64,000 nt of DNA from NCBI GenBank assembly GCA_949752795.1, contig OX457058.1:32738587-32802586 (forward strand), given 5' to 3'. This DNA comes from Hyperoodon ampullatus. Lineage: Eukaryota; Chordata; Mammalia; Artiodactyla; Ziphiidae. This document shows, piece by piece, positions 1 to 11,034 of this stretch; positions within the stretch are counted from its first letter, which is position 1, and every line of letters starts with the position of its first letter. Under the pieces are notes generated by a model, which made no database searches, was not told the DNA's origin, and saw only the letters and a program-made list of their open reading frames with translations. The position numbers were made by a program, and so were the translations under genes.

Positions 1-272
1 TTTTTATGGCTGGGTAATATTCCATTGTATATATGTGTCACATGTTATATATCCATTAATCTGTTGATAGACACTTAGGTTGCTTCCATGTCCTGGCTAT
101 TGTAAATAGTGTTGCAATGAACATTGTGTTTCATGACTCTTTTTGAATTATGGTTTTCTCAGGGTATATGCACAGTAGTGGGATTGCTCGGTAGTATGGT
201 AGTATTATTTTTAGTTTTTAAGGAACCTCCATACTGTTCTCCATAGTGGCTGTATCAATTTACATTCCCACC
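1..272 (-). mobile_element. LINE-1 ORF2 3' fragment, antisense
   Basis: Read on the minus strand this matches the end of L1 ORF2 (gtgggaatgtaaattg, then the 'atggagaacagtatggagg' block), the same segment seen at 49320-49600 in the window's own near-full L1. The 5' truncation point is near 272. The 3' end lies outside the window. No coding capacity remains. Confidence 0.85.
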
Positions 273-1117
273 TGGGAATTTAGTATTTTTTAAATACATA
301 TAACAAACCTTAGTTTTCCAAACATCCAGAAGTCTGCAAACTTCTTCAGGAGAAAATACAACCATATTGGAAAAAAAAAAAAAGCAACTACGAACAAGTG
401 TTCTGGTTTCCTCTCACTCACCTAATACGTATGTCAGTGACAGCAGTTTTTATATCAGTAACACAGTAGGCTGAACACTGAGGTTCAAACGTTCTTCCAC
501 TTAAAAGCGCTAATAAATTATGGAAACTGGGGCTTCCCTGGTGGCGCAGTGGTTGAGAGTCCACCTGCTAATGCAGAGAACACAGGTTCGTGCCCCGGTC
601 CGGGAGGATCCCACATGCCGCGGAGCAGCTGGGCCTGTGAGCCATGGCCGCTGAGCCTGCGCGTCCGGAGCCTGTGCTCCGCAATGGGAGAGGCCCGCGT
701 ACAGCAAAAAAAAAAAATTATGGAAACTGCTCTCTGTATACCTCTCCTTTCCATATCCTAACATATGTATAACTGAAAACACTGATTTAAAAATCATTAC
801 ATAGCGCTGAACTCTGCCTCCTTTATCAGTTTAAATGAATGCAACTTCCCTTTAGCATTATATTCCAAAAAATACATAAGCCCCAATAATTTGGAGTACT
901 AAACTAGATAGCCCCCTAAAGACACTTTTGACAGAAGTAATGCATTACATAAAAAGAGGTTTCCAGAACTTGCTGTCAGAACCTAAGCATACACGGACAA
1001 CACTGACATCGGTCACTGCTCACACCGTTTTACTCTGCAGGCAGTCCTTCGCCATTGGTCAGCTTTACTAGCTCGAATCCAGCAGGAAAGTGCATGGTGC
1101 ACAAGATTCACGTGCTC
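273..1117 (-). other. probable 3'-UTR remainder of the AKTIP retrocopy
   Basis: Directly downstream of the pseudogene stop on the minus strand, without a recognisable repeat apart from the SINE at 530-714. By position it is best read as the retrocopy's 3' UTR. No terminal poly(A) (poly(T) on plus) could be fixed, so the lower boundary is uncertain; it may end near the L1 fragment at 272. Confidence 0.45.
530..714 (+). mobile_element. CHR-2 SINE (short form) with TSD
   Basis: tRNA-derived SINE with head 'cttccctggtggcgcagtgg', the tRNA B-box region and a shortened CHR-2 body, ending in an A tract. It is flanked by perfect 15-bp duplications aaattatggaaactg at 515-529 and 715-729, so both ends are exact. 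The body lacks the usual 'cacaacagtgaga' segment near its 3' end. It lies in probable 3'-UTR sequence of the AKTIP pseudogene, so it is younger than that copy. Confidence 0.95.
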
Positions 1118-1978
1118 TTAAGTTGCTACTGTGTTCCCTTCTTTACTGAAATGTTTTACTGAGCCAGGCTTTACCCATGACAGGTCAGCAACGTGAAAAC
1201 TTTTATTGTGCTGTTCTTCAGGCTTTTTCTGAGTCAGCGTCTTCTCTCTGGCTTCATTGGGTACAGAAGGATTCCACAGAGAAAAGCTAATTGCATAGGG
1301 GTCTTCTTTAGGTTGGTCAAACAAATGAGCAGTGTACACCTTAACACTGTCAACTAAATATCTTTTTCATACAGTACTGCAGCCTCTGGATTTAGGGGGC
1401 TTGCTGTATCAGTCTTGTAGAAAACTCTCCTTGCTTACTTACATCAATACTTGCCAAATATTATTATGGGCCCACCTCCATTTTGCAAATGCTTTCTTCG
1501 CATCCAGTTCACCTGAGGTGGAATCAACTAGCAAGTGAAAGACGGGAATATCAAACACCAAACGTGGACAGTCACCATCTGGGTACTTATCAGGGATGTA
1601 AACTGTAAACTTAAAGACACCATCTTGATAAAGTCCATGCTGTATGAATATTACTCCAAACCACAGTAATGCAGATCAATAAGATGGCTGCACATAGACA
1701 CCTGGTAGCTTCTGCTTCACAACCAAGGTAAATTCTGCAAGAAGGTAGGGAGTATTCCAGGTAGAAAGGTCTAAGAAGCATGTGTGCCATTTGTTGACTC
1801 TGTTGCTGGGCAGGAGATGAAAGCTTAGTTACGGGCAAAGCATTTTGGGGAATAGAAGGCAGCTGTTTCTTTGGAGCAGTGCGTGAGGACTGGTTTTCAC
1901 ATCCCCTGTTAATGTCTTCTCTTCACCATCAGATCGTTTGCGTACAGAGCTTGTAGACATGATCCAGAGGGGGTTCAT
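1118..1978 (-). pseudogene. AKTIP: AKTIP (FTS) processed pseudogene
   Basis: A retrocopy of AKT-interacting protein, a ubiquitin-conjugating-enzyme variant that lacks the catalytic cysteine and works with Hook proteins in vesicle trafficking. On the minus strand the start codon is at 1978-1976 (MNPLWIMSTSSVRKRS). The copy runs without introns through [62 protein letters not shown] and WVKPGSV to a C-terminal TVAT and a TAA stop at 1120-1118. It is broken: a frameshift follows FYLEYSL; an in-frame TGA falls in the PSY*SAL segment; stop and frame changes follow IWQVLM; and a few codons are missing before VDSVKV. Loss of introns plus several disabling lesions indicate a dead processed copy. About 185 bp upstream (1979-2165) looks like 5' UTR and sequence below 1118 like 3' UTR. 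The identification rests on recalled family sequence but matches over most of the protein. Confidence 0.92.
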
Positions 1979-2165
1979 AACGTGTACTCCAAACAAAGAA
2001 ATTCAATGGTCTGTGTCATCAAACTCTTCCATCCTCAGAATTCACTTTACTTCGGTGTTTTCAATGCAGTGCTCCAGGCTGCCAAGAGCCATCGCGGCCC
2101 TACAGCATCTCTGGCCTCGGTGCCAGCCTACTCCCCACCAAGCCCAGCCCAAGAGAACTGACATC

Positions 2166-2270
2166 TTTTTTTTTTTTTTTTTTCCAATTAGTTGCTGACC
2201 AGGAATCGAACCTGCGCCCCCTGCAGTGGAAACTCAGAGTCTTAACTACTGGACTACCAGGGAAGTCCCT
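2166..2270 (-). mobile_element. CHR-1-type SINE, antisense
   Basis: An 18-base T run (2166-2183) followed by the reverse complement of the SINE head, ending 'ctaccagggaagtccc'. The B-box appears as 'gaatcgaacc'. Only the short tRNA-like unit is present. No clear TSD seen. It abuts the 5' end of the AKTIP retrocopy. Confidence 0.88.
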
Positions 2271-2284
2271 ACCTCACTAAGTTT

Positions 2285-2480
2285 TGATAGTTTTCTAGTT
2301 GCTTATACTGGGTTTCCTAGGTAGACGAAAATAATAGTAATAATTTTACCTCTTACTTTCCAATATGGATATCTCTTATTTATTCCAACTTATTGTTTTG
2401 GCTAGAATTCCTAGAAATTTATTAACTATATAATAACAGCAAGCTTCCTTATTCCTGATTATCACAGAATTAGTCTATTA
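2285..2480 (-). mobile_element. possible old L1 (L1M) fragment, antisense
   Basis: 'cttattgttttggctagaa' and 'aagcttccttattcctgat' resemble reverse-complemented L1 ORF2 reverse-transcriptase sequence, but divergence is high. Family assignment is tentative. Confidence 0.4.
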
Positions 2481-3090
2481 CTATTATATATAAAGTTGGT
2501 TCTATGTTTGAAATAGATTTTTTCTTACGTTAATAAAGCAGCCTTTTGCTTTTTAAATGACTGAAATCTCTTTAATGGAGACGGTACAAACTGGGAAGCA
2601 CTGTGGCGAGTTGGAAAGCACATCCCCATCCGGAGGTGTAATCAGTTCCAGCCAATGGCTGCCATAGGGGCCTGAGGTGGTCAGACTTGCTCTTTTTCCA
2701 AGAGAACGCCCAAACATGGATTTTTAAAAGTAAAAATCTGTTGATTTTTAAAGGATGACATTATTCCACTTTTTAAAACACTATTTGGGCCACTTCTGTG
2801 AGCCAGATGCAGCCCTCAGACCACCAGTTTACAAACTCTGATGTTTAGGATTGGAAGACTCTGAAGAATTCTAAGCTGGGGGACATCAGGTTTTAGAGAG
2901 AATAATATAAGTGTAATTTTGGACGTGTTAAGCTAGAAATAAACCAGTGAAATCTTCCAGTCAGCAGTTGGAAACATGTGCCTAGAAAATCCCTTTACAT
3001 TGTTCTAAAAAGACCAAAACCTTCTATGAGGAGGTCAACATCCCTGACGGCTCTGATAAATTTGACACCACGGATATCATTCCTCTGACA
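2481..3090. other. unassigned sequence
   Basis: No gene. Around 2790-2840 'gccagatgcagccctcag' and 'ccagtttacaaactctg' hint at an eroded DNA-transposon end, too weak to name. The rest shows nothing recognisable. Confidence 0.4.
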
Positions 3091-3091
3091 G

Positions 3092-3180
3092 CAGCATTTG
3101 GTATATTCCAGGTTCTGTGCTAAGTGATTTATATGTGGTATCTCATTGAAACTCACACACTATGAGTTAGTTACCACCGC
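3092..3180 (+). repeat. MIR SINE fragment
   Basis: 'aggttctgtgctaagtgatt' followed by 'tatctcattgaaactcac' corresponds to the MIR core (gtgctaagcgcttt ... atctcatttaatcctcac). Strongly diverged, as expected for an ancient SINE. Confidence 0.7.
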
Positions 3181-3300
3181 TAGTAAGGAGGAATAAAATA
3201 GACAATAAAAGTTATCAGCATGTTCAAAGTCATTTCACATTTGAGAAACATGAATAGGATATAGGGTTACACTGAAACACAGATCAGAACGTACACACAT

Positions 3301-3442
3301 GGGACTTCCCTGGTGGTCCAGTGGTTAAGAGTCTGCACTTTCACTGCAGGGGGCTTGGGTTCGATTCCTGGTCAGGGGACTAAGATCCCACATACTGTGC
3401 AGTGTGGCCAAAAGAAAGAAAAAAAAAGAAGAAAAAAGGAAA
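3301..3442 (+). mobile_element. CHR-1-type SINE with TSD
   Basis: Head 'gggacttccctggtggtcca', tRNA B-box 'gggttcgattcc', tail of A/G-rich sequence. Flanked by gtacacaca at 3291-3299 and 3443-3451, giving the borders. Confidence 0.92.
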
Positions 3443-3452
3443 GTACACACAC

Positions 3453-4676
3453 AAACACACTTAACATCAGTTGGCTTCTTCTTCAAGAGCTAACAAGATG
3501 TAAATAGCTGGCCTTCTTTTCACAATGGGACATGGTATAGTCACCACCAACGAAAGACAGGGCAGGCTCCAAATGGGATTGTTTGGAACATGATTCCCCC
3601 ACCCAGCCTGTTACGGACATAGGAAACTGGGGTGTGGATCCCATGAACCTGGGGTCAGTGCACTGTGGGACTTCTCAGGAAGAGCACTAGGGAGGAACTA
3701 GAGAGAACCAAGGAAGGCGCAAGTTGTATTCTTGTGTACAAGTGCCGGTCCAGTGAGACTCACCTAGAAATTTTGGGCACAGCAGGTTCATTGTGAGCCA
3801 TAAACAGGTGGGCACATAGCCACGGTGTCTCCCCTATTCACTAGGCAGCCTCATAACCAGAAGAAGCCTTGAGGCAGAAGACAGCTGGGCTCGGCTTTCC
3901 TCATGCCCTGTAGGAAGGTTCTGGTCTAGAAGCAGTCTGCACAGCTTATTGCTGATGGCTGTCCTGACCCTTCCTGAGACAACAGCATCTAGACCTGCCC
4001 CGTCACCTGACGAGCAGGTCCATTTGATATTTCACAGGTATCAATAGGTGTGGAGGGAAGTCTCATGCCAGAAGCCTCCAGAGTTGGTGCCCTGGTTTCT
4101 GCAGTGAAACGAAGACAGATGGGTTGGAAACAGGAAGCAAAACATCCTGTACGGAATCACACAGGGAGGGGCACCCCGACAGAGCAGTTGTCTCCCAAGA
4201 GATTTGAAGCTTTAAAGAAAACAGCTCCGAGCGCCTTCTAGGAAAGGAGAATGTTTAAGGGACGCAAGGCAGTGCTTCTCCCTTTCCCTCTTGTCAAACA
4301 TCATTTGCTAAATTGATTTTTAGCAAAAGTGGGTGTCTTATACTCAGAGTCTCTTTTCACAGTAAACATACCCCTAGTTCATATCTTTCTAGCCCGGGAT
4401 GAATTTGACACGGTATTGAAATTGTCAAGGGAAATCAGTTGAGGAGACAGTGTCAGAAACATTGTCTGAGCTGAGAGCTTGAAGAAGTTATTTTCAAACA
4501 AAACAGCAGCCACAAAGAAGAGATGGGCAGCTGTCTGTGGGCTAGGGGGAGAGAGGGAAGCACCTAGGTGCCCCCAGCAGCAGGGTGCAAGTGTGTCACA
4601 AGGAGGTGTCAGACAGTCCATGCAGAAGGATTCTGAGCTTCAGACCATCAGACATCACCCACTTCCAGACATCAAA
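3453..4676. other. no recognisable feature
   Basis: About 1.2 kb of unremarkable mixed-composition sequence. Open frames are short (up to about 80 codons), lack family resemblance and overlap one another on opposite strands. No repeat family recognised. Confidence 0.5.
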
Positions 4677-4765
4677 TGAGATAATTCATGTAAGAGCGCT
4701 TTGAAGATATAAACATTCAGGAGCCATAAATGTCATAATTATTGTTACTCTCATTACTAAATCAG
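4677..4765 (-). repeat. MIR SINE fragment, antisense
   Basis: 'tgagataattcatgtaagag' then 'cgctttgaa' and an ATT-rich stretch match the reverse-complemented MIR core. Diverged and partial. Confidence 0.5.
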
Positions 4766-5294
4766 TGGTGCTGGCTGTCTCTCTTGGGGAGGACACTTTC
4801 AGACCCGAGGTGGATGAAAAATGTCTTTAATACACATTTGGGCTCTCTTCTTTATATTTGTCAACTCCCATGTATGAGTCAGGCTATAAAATGGAGCAAG
4901 ACAAGAGGACCCTCTGTATCAATAATAACCACCCGTCAGGTCTGCAGAGGAACTCACAGTCTGCAAAGCACTTCCACTCCCATCACCTCGCATCTCCCCA
5001 CCACTGTCGGGAGCTGAGTCCTCTCCCCAGGGTCAAGGACAGGGTCAAGGACAGAACTCTTGGCCTTTCTGCTTTTGTCTCCCTGACATAAGAACTCTGC
5101 CCTCTTGGTTTCTCTGAGGTGATCCATCTTTGGAAAAGAAAAGACAGAACAGGTGGAGGGTGCACTAGCTCATCGACTCTTTCTGTTCTGGAGGCCCCTT
5201 TATCAGAGAAAAGAATGTGTGCAGGTAACTTCTTCCTTTAGCCCACACTCATGGTCATCCAGGCATCTGGGAAACACCAGGGCTGGCCCTCCCC

Positions 5295-5435
5295 TTTTAT
5301 TTTCACACGTCTACGTGCCCCACCAGACGGTGCACAGCTTGAGCTTATTCACTGCAGTAAGTACACTGGTTAGCACAACATCAGGCCTTAGGAAGCGTCC
5401 AACAAGAGATACTGAATGAAGGAATGAGTGAAAGG
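5295..5435 (+). repeat. L2 LINE 3' end
   Basis: 'acacgtctacgtgccccacc', 'acactggttagcacaacatc' and the terminal 'gaatgaaggaatgagtgaa' follow the L2 3'-end pattern (ccactagactgtgagctcc ... tagcacagtgcctggc ... tgaatgaatgaa). Confidence 0.65.
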
Positions 5436-5674
5436 CCTTTGGCATTGCCAAATTATTCCACTGGCCAGTGGACTCCAGTATCTGGGCCCTAGATCCTTGA
5501 TCTTTCCCGCATGCTACAGAGGGTGCTCTTTTTGCCATTCCCGCCTTCTTCCTTCCTGGCAGAGCATGATTTGTTCTGGAATCTACCTACACTGCTTTGT
5601 GCTTCTGGATTCATCTCATGCTCAGCTCCAGAGATGGATCCTGATGAGTCCAAGCTCAACATTTCACTTTACAT

Positions 5675-5815
5675 GGAAATCCTTTAGAGTGCTCATTGAA
5701 ATGCATATGCCTGGGCCCCATCCCTAGTGAATCAGACTCACTGGGCCTGGGAATCTGAATTTCATGAGCTCTGCAGGTGATTCTTCTATTTGGGTAACTC
5801 TGGTGTGCCTCATCT
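5675..5815 (-). repeat. MER5A hAT-type MITE
   Basis: 'atgcctgggccccatcc', 'gtgaatcagactcactggg' and 'ctctgcaggtgattcttct' are the diagnostic MER5A blocks, in reverse orientation. A non-autonomous hAT-Charlie element with no coding capacity. Confidence 0.75.
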
Positions 5816-6079
5816 AAGCTAAGTAATATGTCAGCCCCTTGGCAGTTTTATTGGTTCAGGACAACAAGACCTAATCAGACTGAAGGGAAGTGTGAACATC
5901 CTGTGGTATAGGGAGAGGTCTCTCAAACTCTGTAGCTGGCTGTGAACAAGGAAGAATGTATGTTGTCCTGAAGGCTGCTGCCACCCTCCTGTACCCATCA
6001 GGGGAACCAGCCCAAAGATCCAGCCACCCGCTCACCGGAGTTGGTAGAGAGCAGAGACAGAGACAGTGTGTCCTTGATA

Positions 6080-6235
6080 ACAACACTGGGACATTGAATC
6101 AACCAGCCCTGGAGCCTGTCCTAGATTAAACTTCTCATTATGTGAGATAATAAATGTCTTTACTGCATAAGCCACTGTGGGTCACGTGCTCTGCTCGCTG
6201 CTGAAAGCATCCTGATTAATTCAGCTCCTGGCAGG
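6080..6235 (+). repeat. 3' end of an old MaLR/ERVL-like LTR
   Basis: 'ttatgtgagataataaatg' followed by 'gcataagccactgtgggtc' resembles the conserved end of old mammalian LTRs (polyadenylation signal, then 'taagccactgt'). The family is not resolved; a similar element lies at 22170-22745. Confidence 0.5.
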
Positions 6236-6284
6236 CAACAGCTATACACATCTGAGCTGCACACCTAAGCAGCCGAAATCCAGA

Positions 6285-6520
6285 GAGTAATAAAAATAGT
6301 GAACACGGACTGAGTTTACTATGCCAGGCACTGTGCCTAGTGGTTTGTATCGATTATTTCAATCATTCTTCATAGCTATCCTATTAGGTAGGGAGTTACG
6401 GGCTGCCCTCATTTACAGATGAGGAAACTGAGGAAGAGAACATTTAAATAACTCATCCAAAGCCAGTGGCAGAGCCAGAATGTGAATCCAAGGAAGCTGA
6501 CCCCGGAGTTTACTATCTCA
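6285..6520 (+). repeat. MIR SINE, near full length
   Basis: 'atgccaggcactgtgcctag', 'tttacagatgaggaaactga' and 'agccagtggcagagccagaa' are the classic MIR blocks in order, among the best preserved MIRs in the window. Confidence 0.88.
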
Positions 6521-7454
6521 AAGCCAAACTGAGATGCTGCGTGTTGAAGCCTGCTGGTGTTCGAACAGCCCCTCCGGTGGGGCTGAATTCTGTCAGTAGG
6601 ATTTTACCATCTGGGACAATTTGTTCAACTCCACCAACCTAGGTACTAACCCATGCCGAAAGCATCAGCCAACAGAGAAATGCCAGCTTCCCGCTGAAAG
6701 AACAACAGCGGGGCTGGGACCCTCAGTTGGGGCTTCCGGTCAGCCTCAGAGACCTTGAATATGTCCAGTCCTCAGACACCAGAGGGAGGAGGGGCCCAAG
6801 GAAGGAGCCATTGATGATCTTTTCTATTCAGATTCTCCTGCTGTGTGAATTGTACGGCAGTAACCCCAGCTGCAAATCCAGACCCATCTGCCCATTTTAA
6901 ATTCACCTGAGTGGATGGGCAAGAGCAGGGGATTCAAATGACAACTGAACTTGTTCCAGTCACTTTACAGGGCTCATCTCTGTTTCCCTTATTTCTTGAA
7001 GTGGAGGAACTTCGCATCGATTTTAAAGAGGACTGCGTCTTTAAAATTGAACAGAAATGAAATACCACTCTCCATATATACGATACAATACACAGACTAG
7101 GTCCAAATACATTCCAGTCTCCAGGGCCACAATACAAAGCCAATTCAATCAGCTAATGAAAGACAAAAAAAATGTCAGCCAGTTTTTGTTCTCTGTTTTT
7201 TGTTTTAATCCATGTAGATAACTAGTCTGTAGCTTTTCCTTTTCAGCTGGTTATTCTAGCAGCTAAAAGCGTAGTAGCATGTCTATTTATTTTTAAATAT
7301 ATATGTATATACACACAGCCACATCTGTTCCTAATATGTTCATAAATGTTTTACAGTTCTCAAAGTATATGTGATACCTTACTTGATCCCAGAACATTTA
7401 TGCTGTTAACAAACACTGAATGAGATTCTGCTTTAGCCTAGGCACTGTTGGGCA
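6521..7454. other. no recognisable feature
   Basis: About 0.9 kb without a recognised repeat or coding exon. Contains a short AT-rich run near 7290-7310 (tttaaatatatatgtatata). Short ORFs here have no family signature. Confidence 0.5.
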
Positions 7455-7590
7455 CTGAGACTTTGCTACCTGGAGCGGGCTACCCAGGCCAGCAGCCTCA
7501 GCATCACCTGGGAGCTCGGTAGAAACACAGCATCTCAGCCCCACCCCACACCTGCCCACTCAGACTCTGGTGACTCCATTGCACTGCTCT
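7455..7590 (-). repeat. MER5A hAT-type MITE
   Basis: 'cagcctcagcatcacctggg' and 'ctcagccccaccccacacct' match the MER5A 3' half in reverse orientation. Confidence 0.8.
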
Positions 7591-7799
7591 AGAGCAGCGG
7601 TCCCCAAACTTTTGGGCACAAGGGACCGGTTTCACGGAAGACAATTTTTCCCCAGATGGAGGGGTGATGGTTCAGGCTGTAATGTGAGCGATGGGGAGCG
7701 GCAGAGGAAGCTTCGCTCGCCCGCTGCTCACCTCCTGCTGTGCGGCCCGGTTCCTAACAGGCTGCGGACCAGTAGCGGTTCATGGCCCAGGGATTGGAT
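7591..7799 (+). repeat. hAT-like non-autonomous DNA transposon
   Basis: Starts 'cagcggtccccaaacttttg' and carries 'gggaccggtttcacggaaga', 'gtaatgtgagcgatggggag' and 'gctgtgcggcccggttccta', a well-known mammalian MITE whose ends are inverted copies of 'cagcggtccccaa'. The right inverted end has decayed here ('cccagggattgg'). Apparent ORFs across it are not genes. Confidence 0.75.
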
Positions 7800-7802
7800 A
7801 AG

Positions 7803-8110
7803 ATGACAAATAAAATATAGTCCTTGTCCTCAAGGAGCTCAGAAACTAGAGGAAGAGAGGAACACAAAATCGGGGAATCACAATCCAGCGTGCCAGTTGC
7901 CGTGAGAGAATCAAGCTCAGCGGGTGCTGGGAGCCCAGAGGAGGGTGTGCTGGCCCTGGGAGGTCAGGCAAGGCTCCTGGCAGGAAGTGATCTTGAGCTG
8001 GCCACAGAGGAGTGGGGGAGACACCCTCCCAAGAAGGTATGGGAGACGGTTCACACAGAAGAGGGGCCCCTGTGGAGAGAGTGAAGCTGTCTGGGATGGT
8101 CTCCACATCC
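7803..8110 (-). repeat. L2 LINE fragment, antisense
   Basis: 'gtccttgtcctcaaggagct', 'ggaggtcaggcaaggctcct' and 'gcaggaagtgatcttgagct' match the reverse complement of the L2 3' region. The ORFs on both strands here derive from this repeat. Confidence 0.65.
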
Positions 8111-8420
8111 AAAGCCTTATTGGAAAACACTGGCAATGCTATTCTTTAGGCACCAGTGGCCTTCGCATACCACAGATGAAGAGGGGACTTTGTTTGCACC
8201 TCTGAATCTGGGAAGCATGGATGGGTAGCTGTGGAAGATGAGGCTGTGTGTTCAGCAACAGAGATGTGATCCCTGTGATATGCCATAATGTTTTCACTTT
8301 CACTTAGTACAATTTAGTTTGCATGTGCTCCTTGGGTAATCCATCATCCAGCCTTAAGAGCATGCAGGGACAGCTGAGTCCCCTACATAAGAAGAAAATG
8401 AAAGAAAAATGTCTCTCTCT

Positions 8421-8735
8421 TTTATTTTTATTTTTTAATTAATTGTTATTGGAGTATAGTTGCTTTACAATGTTGTGTTAGTTTCTGCTGTACAGCACAG
8501 TGAATCAGCTATACATATACATATATCCCCTTTTTTTTGGATTTCCTTCCCATTTAGGTCACCACAGAACACTGAGTACAGTTCCCTGTGCTATATAGCA
8601 GGTTCTCGTTAGTTATCTATTTTATACATAGCAGTGTATATATGTCGATCCCAATCTCCCAACCCATCCCACTCCCACTTCCCCATCTGGTATCCATACA
8701 TCTGTTCTCTACATCTGTGTCTCTATTTCTGCTTT
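8421..8735 (-). mobile_element. 5'-truncated LINE-1 3' UTR, antisense, with TSD
   Basis: Reverse-complemented cetartiodactyl L1 3' UTR: 'ttggagtatagttgctttac', 'tgtacagcacagtgaatcag', 'agttccctgtgctatatagc'. Imperfect duplications (gaaaaatgtctctctctt / gaaaaatgcctctctctt) at 8404-8421 and 8736-8753 delimit the insertion. No coding sequence. Confidence 0.92.
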
Positions 8736-8944
8736 GAAAAATGCCTCTCTCTTGACCCATTGCATGGAAGAGGTCACTGACACCCAATAATGTCATTTCT
8801 GTACCTTCCAGTAAGGCATGCATGACTGAAGTCAGACTTTACAGAGTTGATGGACTCAGCCCAAGATTCCACAGGCTCTGCGAAAGTCCTGGTCATCATA
8901 TGTCACAAGCTGTGATCTGGCAGGTGGAAGAAGAGGTTAACACA

Positions 8945-9070
8945 GGGAGGGTCTGCCGTATGCCCAGGGCTGTGCTAGATGCCTTTCTTTCTTTGGTCTT
9001 CACAGCAGCCCTGGGGGTGGGTATTACTTCCCCTGGTGACAAATAACAAAGCGGAGGTGAGGGAGAACTC
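8945..9070 (+). repeat. MIR SINE fragment
   Basis: 'tgcccagggctgtgctagat' then 'cttcacagcagccctggggg' and 'gacaaataacaaagcggagg' follow the MIR order (caggcactgtgctaag ... cctcacaacagccctgtgag ... gatgaggaaact). Confidence 0.7.
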
Positions 9071-10150
9071 TGTTGGTTCCTATATCAGACTCCAAACTCC
9101 TCCATCTCCACTCTTATTTCTCATACAAGGTTCTACATCCCCCAAGACTTCTTTTTTCTGTGCCATCCCTCCCCATCTCCATCCCTCTCCTTCCATCTCT
9201 CAACCTCCCATCCCCCCAGACTCTGTGTCTCAGGCTTTCAATAACAGTACTCATCACTATGGTGTCCATGGGTCCTGTTGACATCCCATTAGTGTGAGCT
9301 TCAAAATGCATTTCCATCTGCAGTTCTGCTGCTGATTATTTCCTGCCTTTTAAAAGCATTGATCTTGATCTGCACTTTAGCTCTCTTCTGTCTTGCAACC
9401 CCCTTTCTGAGAGATCACTGTGGGGCTTTCACCTCTAACATCCTGCATCTTACATTCTAGCAGCTCCTTAGTTTTCAGTTTCCCCCTGAAGGACACATGG
9501 GAAGGCTCATGGGGCCCTGATACTGGGAGGGTAGTGATGTTGAGACAGGACCAGGGTAGAGATGAAGCAGGCAGGGTGCTGAAACCATGTGGCCTGAGGA
9601 AGAAAATCTAGCGAGAGCCCATACAAAGACCATGCCCAATGTCTGATACCAAGAGCAAAGTTCCAACATAAATGAGACAAACAAGTAGCTTGAATGACAA
9701 ACAAGTCATTCCAGAATCGTCCTTTTATGCAATGCTGCAGTTTCTACAAGTGGAACTTGAAGGAACCTGCAGCTCTGATCACACGTCGCTTTAAAAGCTC
9801 TTTCCTCTGGTATGGAAAGCTGGATGGCCCACCAACAGGACAACACTACCTTCAGTTTGAAACATATTTTTTCTGTCCAATTCCGCCTTGGGTGGTTTAA
9901 TCAAAACAACAAAAGCAGAATGCTGCCTTACTTCTTCTAAGCATCCTGGTAATCATTTTCTGAACCTTCTTTGGGTGCATCTATTTTGAATTTTGTGGAA
10001 TAAAGGGAAACATATTCAGACTTCAGAGCAGGATGAACTATTTTCAGCTACAAACTAAGGAAAAATGCTCTTCCCCCTACACACGCATACCCCTGCACCA
10101 ATGACTAAACAGCTACTGTCAAGTCAGTGGCAAGAGAGAGAAATAGTTTA
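9071..10150. other. no recognisable feature
   Basis: About 1.1 kb; a pyrimidine-rich part at 9085-9235 (many 'ccatctcc' runs) and otherwise ordinary sequence. Short ORFs overlap on both strands without family resemblance. Confidence 0.5.
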
Positions 10151-10154
10151 GAAC

Positions 10155-10461
10155 AGGGTCACAAACTTTCTGTAAAGGGGAGATAGTAAATAGTTGATAC
10201 CAGAGAGCACACAGTCTCTCACAACTACTCAACTCCACTGCTGCAAGAAAGCAACCATAGACAATATGTAAATGAATGGGTGGGGCTAGTTTACAATATT
10301 TGAATTTCATATAATTTTCATATATCATGAAACATTATTCTCTCTTTGCTTTTTTCTTTTTAACCATTTCAAAATGTAAAATCCATTCCTAGCCCATAGG
10401 CCAACAAAAGTAGACAGCGGGCTTGATTTGGCCTTTGAGCCATAGTTTGGCAACCCCTGGC
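10155..10461 (+). repeat. hAT-Charlie-like MITE ('tttctgtaaagggcc' family)
   Basis: Begins 'gtcacaaactttctgtaaag', includes 'ctctcacaactactcaactc' and 'ccatagacaatatgtaaatg', and ends 'catagtttggcaacccctgg'. The ends form the inverted repeats of this abundant mammalian MITE. Related copies lie at 18696, 32818 and 59412. Confidence 0.78.
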
Positions 10462-10491
10462 TTAGAAGGTCCCTATGCAAAATGTGATCCT

Positions 10492-10693
10492 TCTGGTGAC
10501 TTCCCTAGTGGTCCAGTGGTTAAGACTTCGCCTTCCAAGGCAGGGGGTGAGGGTTCGATCCCTGCTCAGGGAGCTAAGATCCCACATGCCTTGTGACCAA
10601 AAAACCAAAACATAAAACAGAAGCAATATTGTAACAAGTTCAATAAAGACTTTAAAAATGGTCCACATCAAAAGAAATCTTAAAAAAAAAAAC
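10492..10693 (+). mobile_element. CHR-1 SINE with long A-rich tail and TSD
   Basis: Short tRNA-like head followed by the tail containing 'gaagcaatattgtaacaagt' and 'caataaagactttaaaaatg', typical of complete CHR-1 copies. Duplications tgtgatcct at 10483-10491 and 10694-10702. Confidence 0.9.
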
Positions 10694-10817
10694 TGTGATC
10701 CTGGAGTTAAAAATAATTTACTTTTCAGAATATTAGACCTTCTCCTATCAGTGGTTCTTAATCTTGTAGGCAAATCAGAATCATCTATTGATCTTTTATT
10801 TAAAAAAAATACGAGGG

Positions 10818-11025
10818 GGTTTCCCTGGTGGCGCAGTGGTTGAGAGACCGCCTGCCGATGCAAGGGACACGGGTTCCTGCCCCCGTAGGGGCAGGTCCCA
10901 CATGCCGCGGAACGGCTGGGCCCGTGAGCCATGGCTGCTGAGCCTGCGTGTCCAGAGCCTGTGCTCCACAACGGGAGAGGCCACAACAGTGAGAGGCCCG
11001 CGTACCACCAAAAAAAAAAAAAAAA
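10818..11025 (+). mobile_element. CHR-2 SINE (short form)
   Basis: Standard CHR-2 head and 'gagccatggctgctgagcct' body with an A17 tail. Flanked by acgaggg at 10811-10817 and 11026-11032. A GC-rich change at 10880 ('cccccgtaggggcaggtccc') creates a small hairpin not found in the other copies. Confidence 0.92.
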
Positions 11026-11034
11026 ACGAGGGCT

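Noticed and set aside
549..761. ORFs across CHR-2 SINE copies on either strand (also at 10788, 21569, 27762, 41547, 42013, 57521)
   Set aside because: The same reading frames recur in every copy because the SINE sequence is repeated; they start or stop in flanking DNA and have no family beyond the repeat.
3301..3370. tRNA-like heads of SINEs as possible tRNA genes
   Set aside because: They contain A/B-box-like sequence and a B-box 'ggttcgatccc', but belong to SINE heads with TSDs and A tails and do not show a full cloverleaf acceptor stem.
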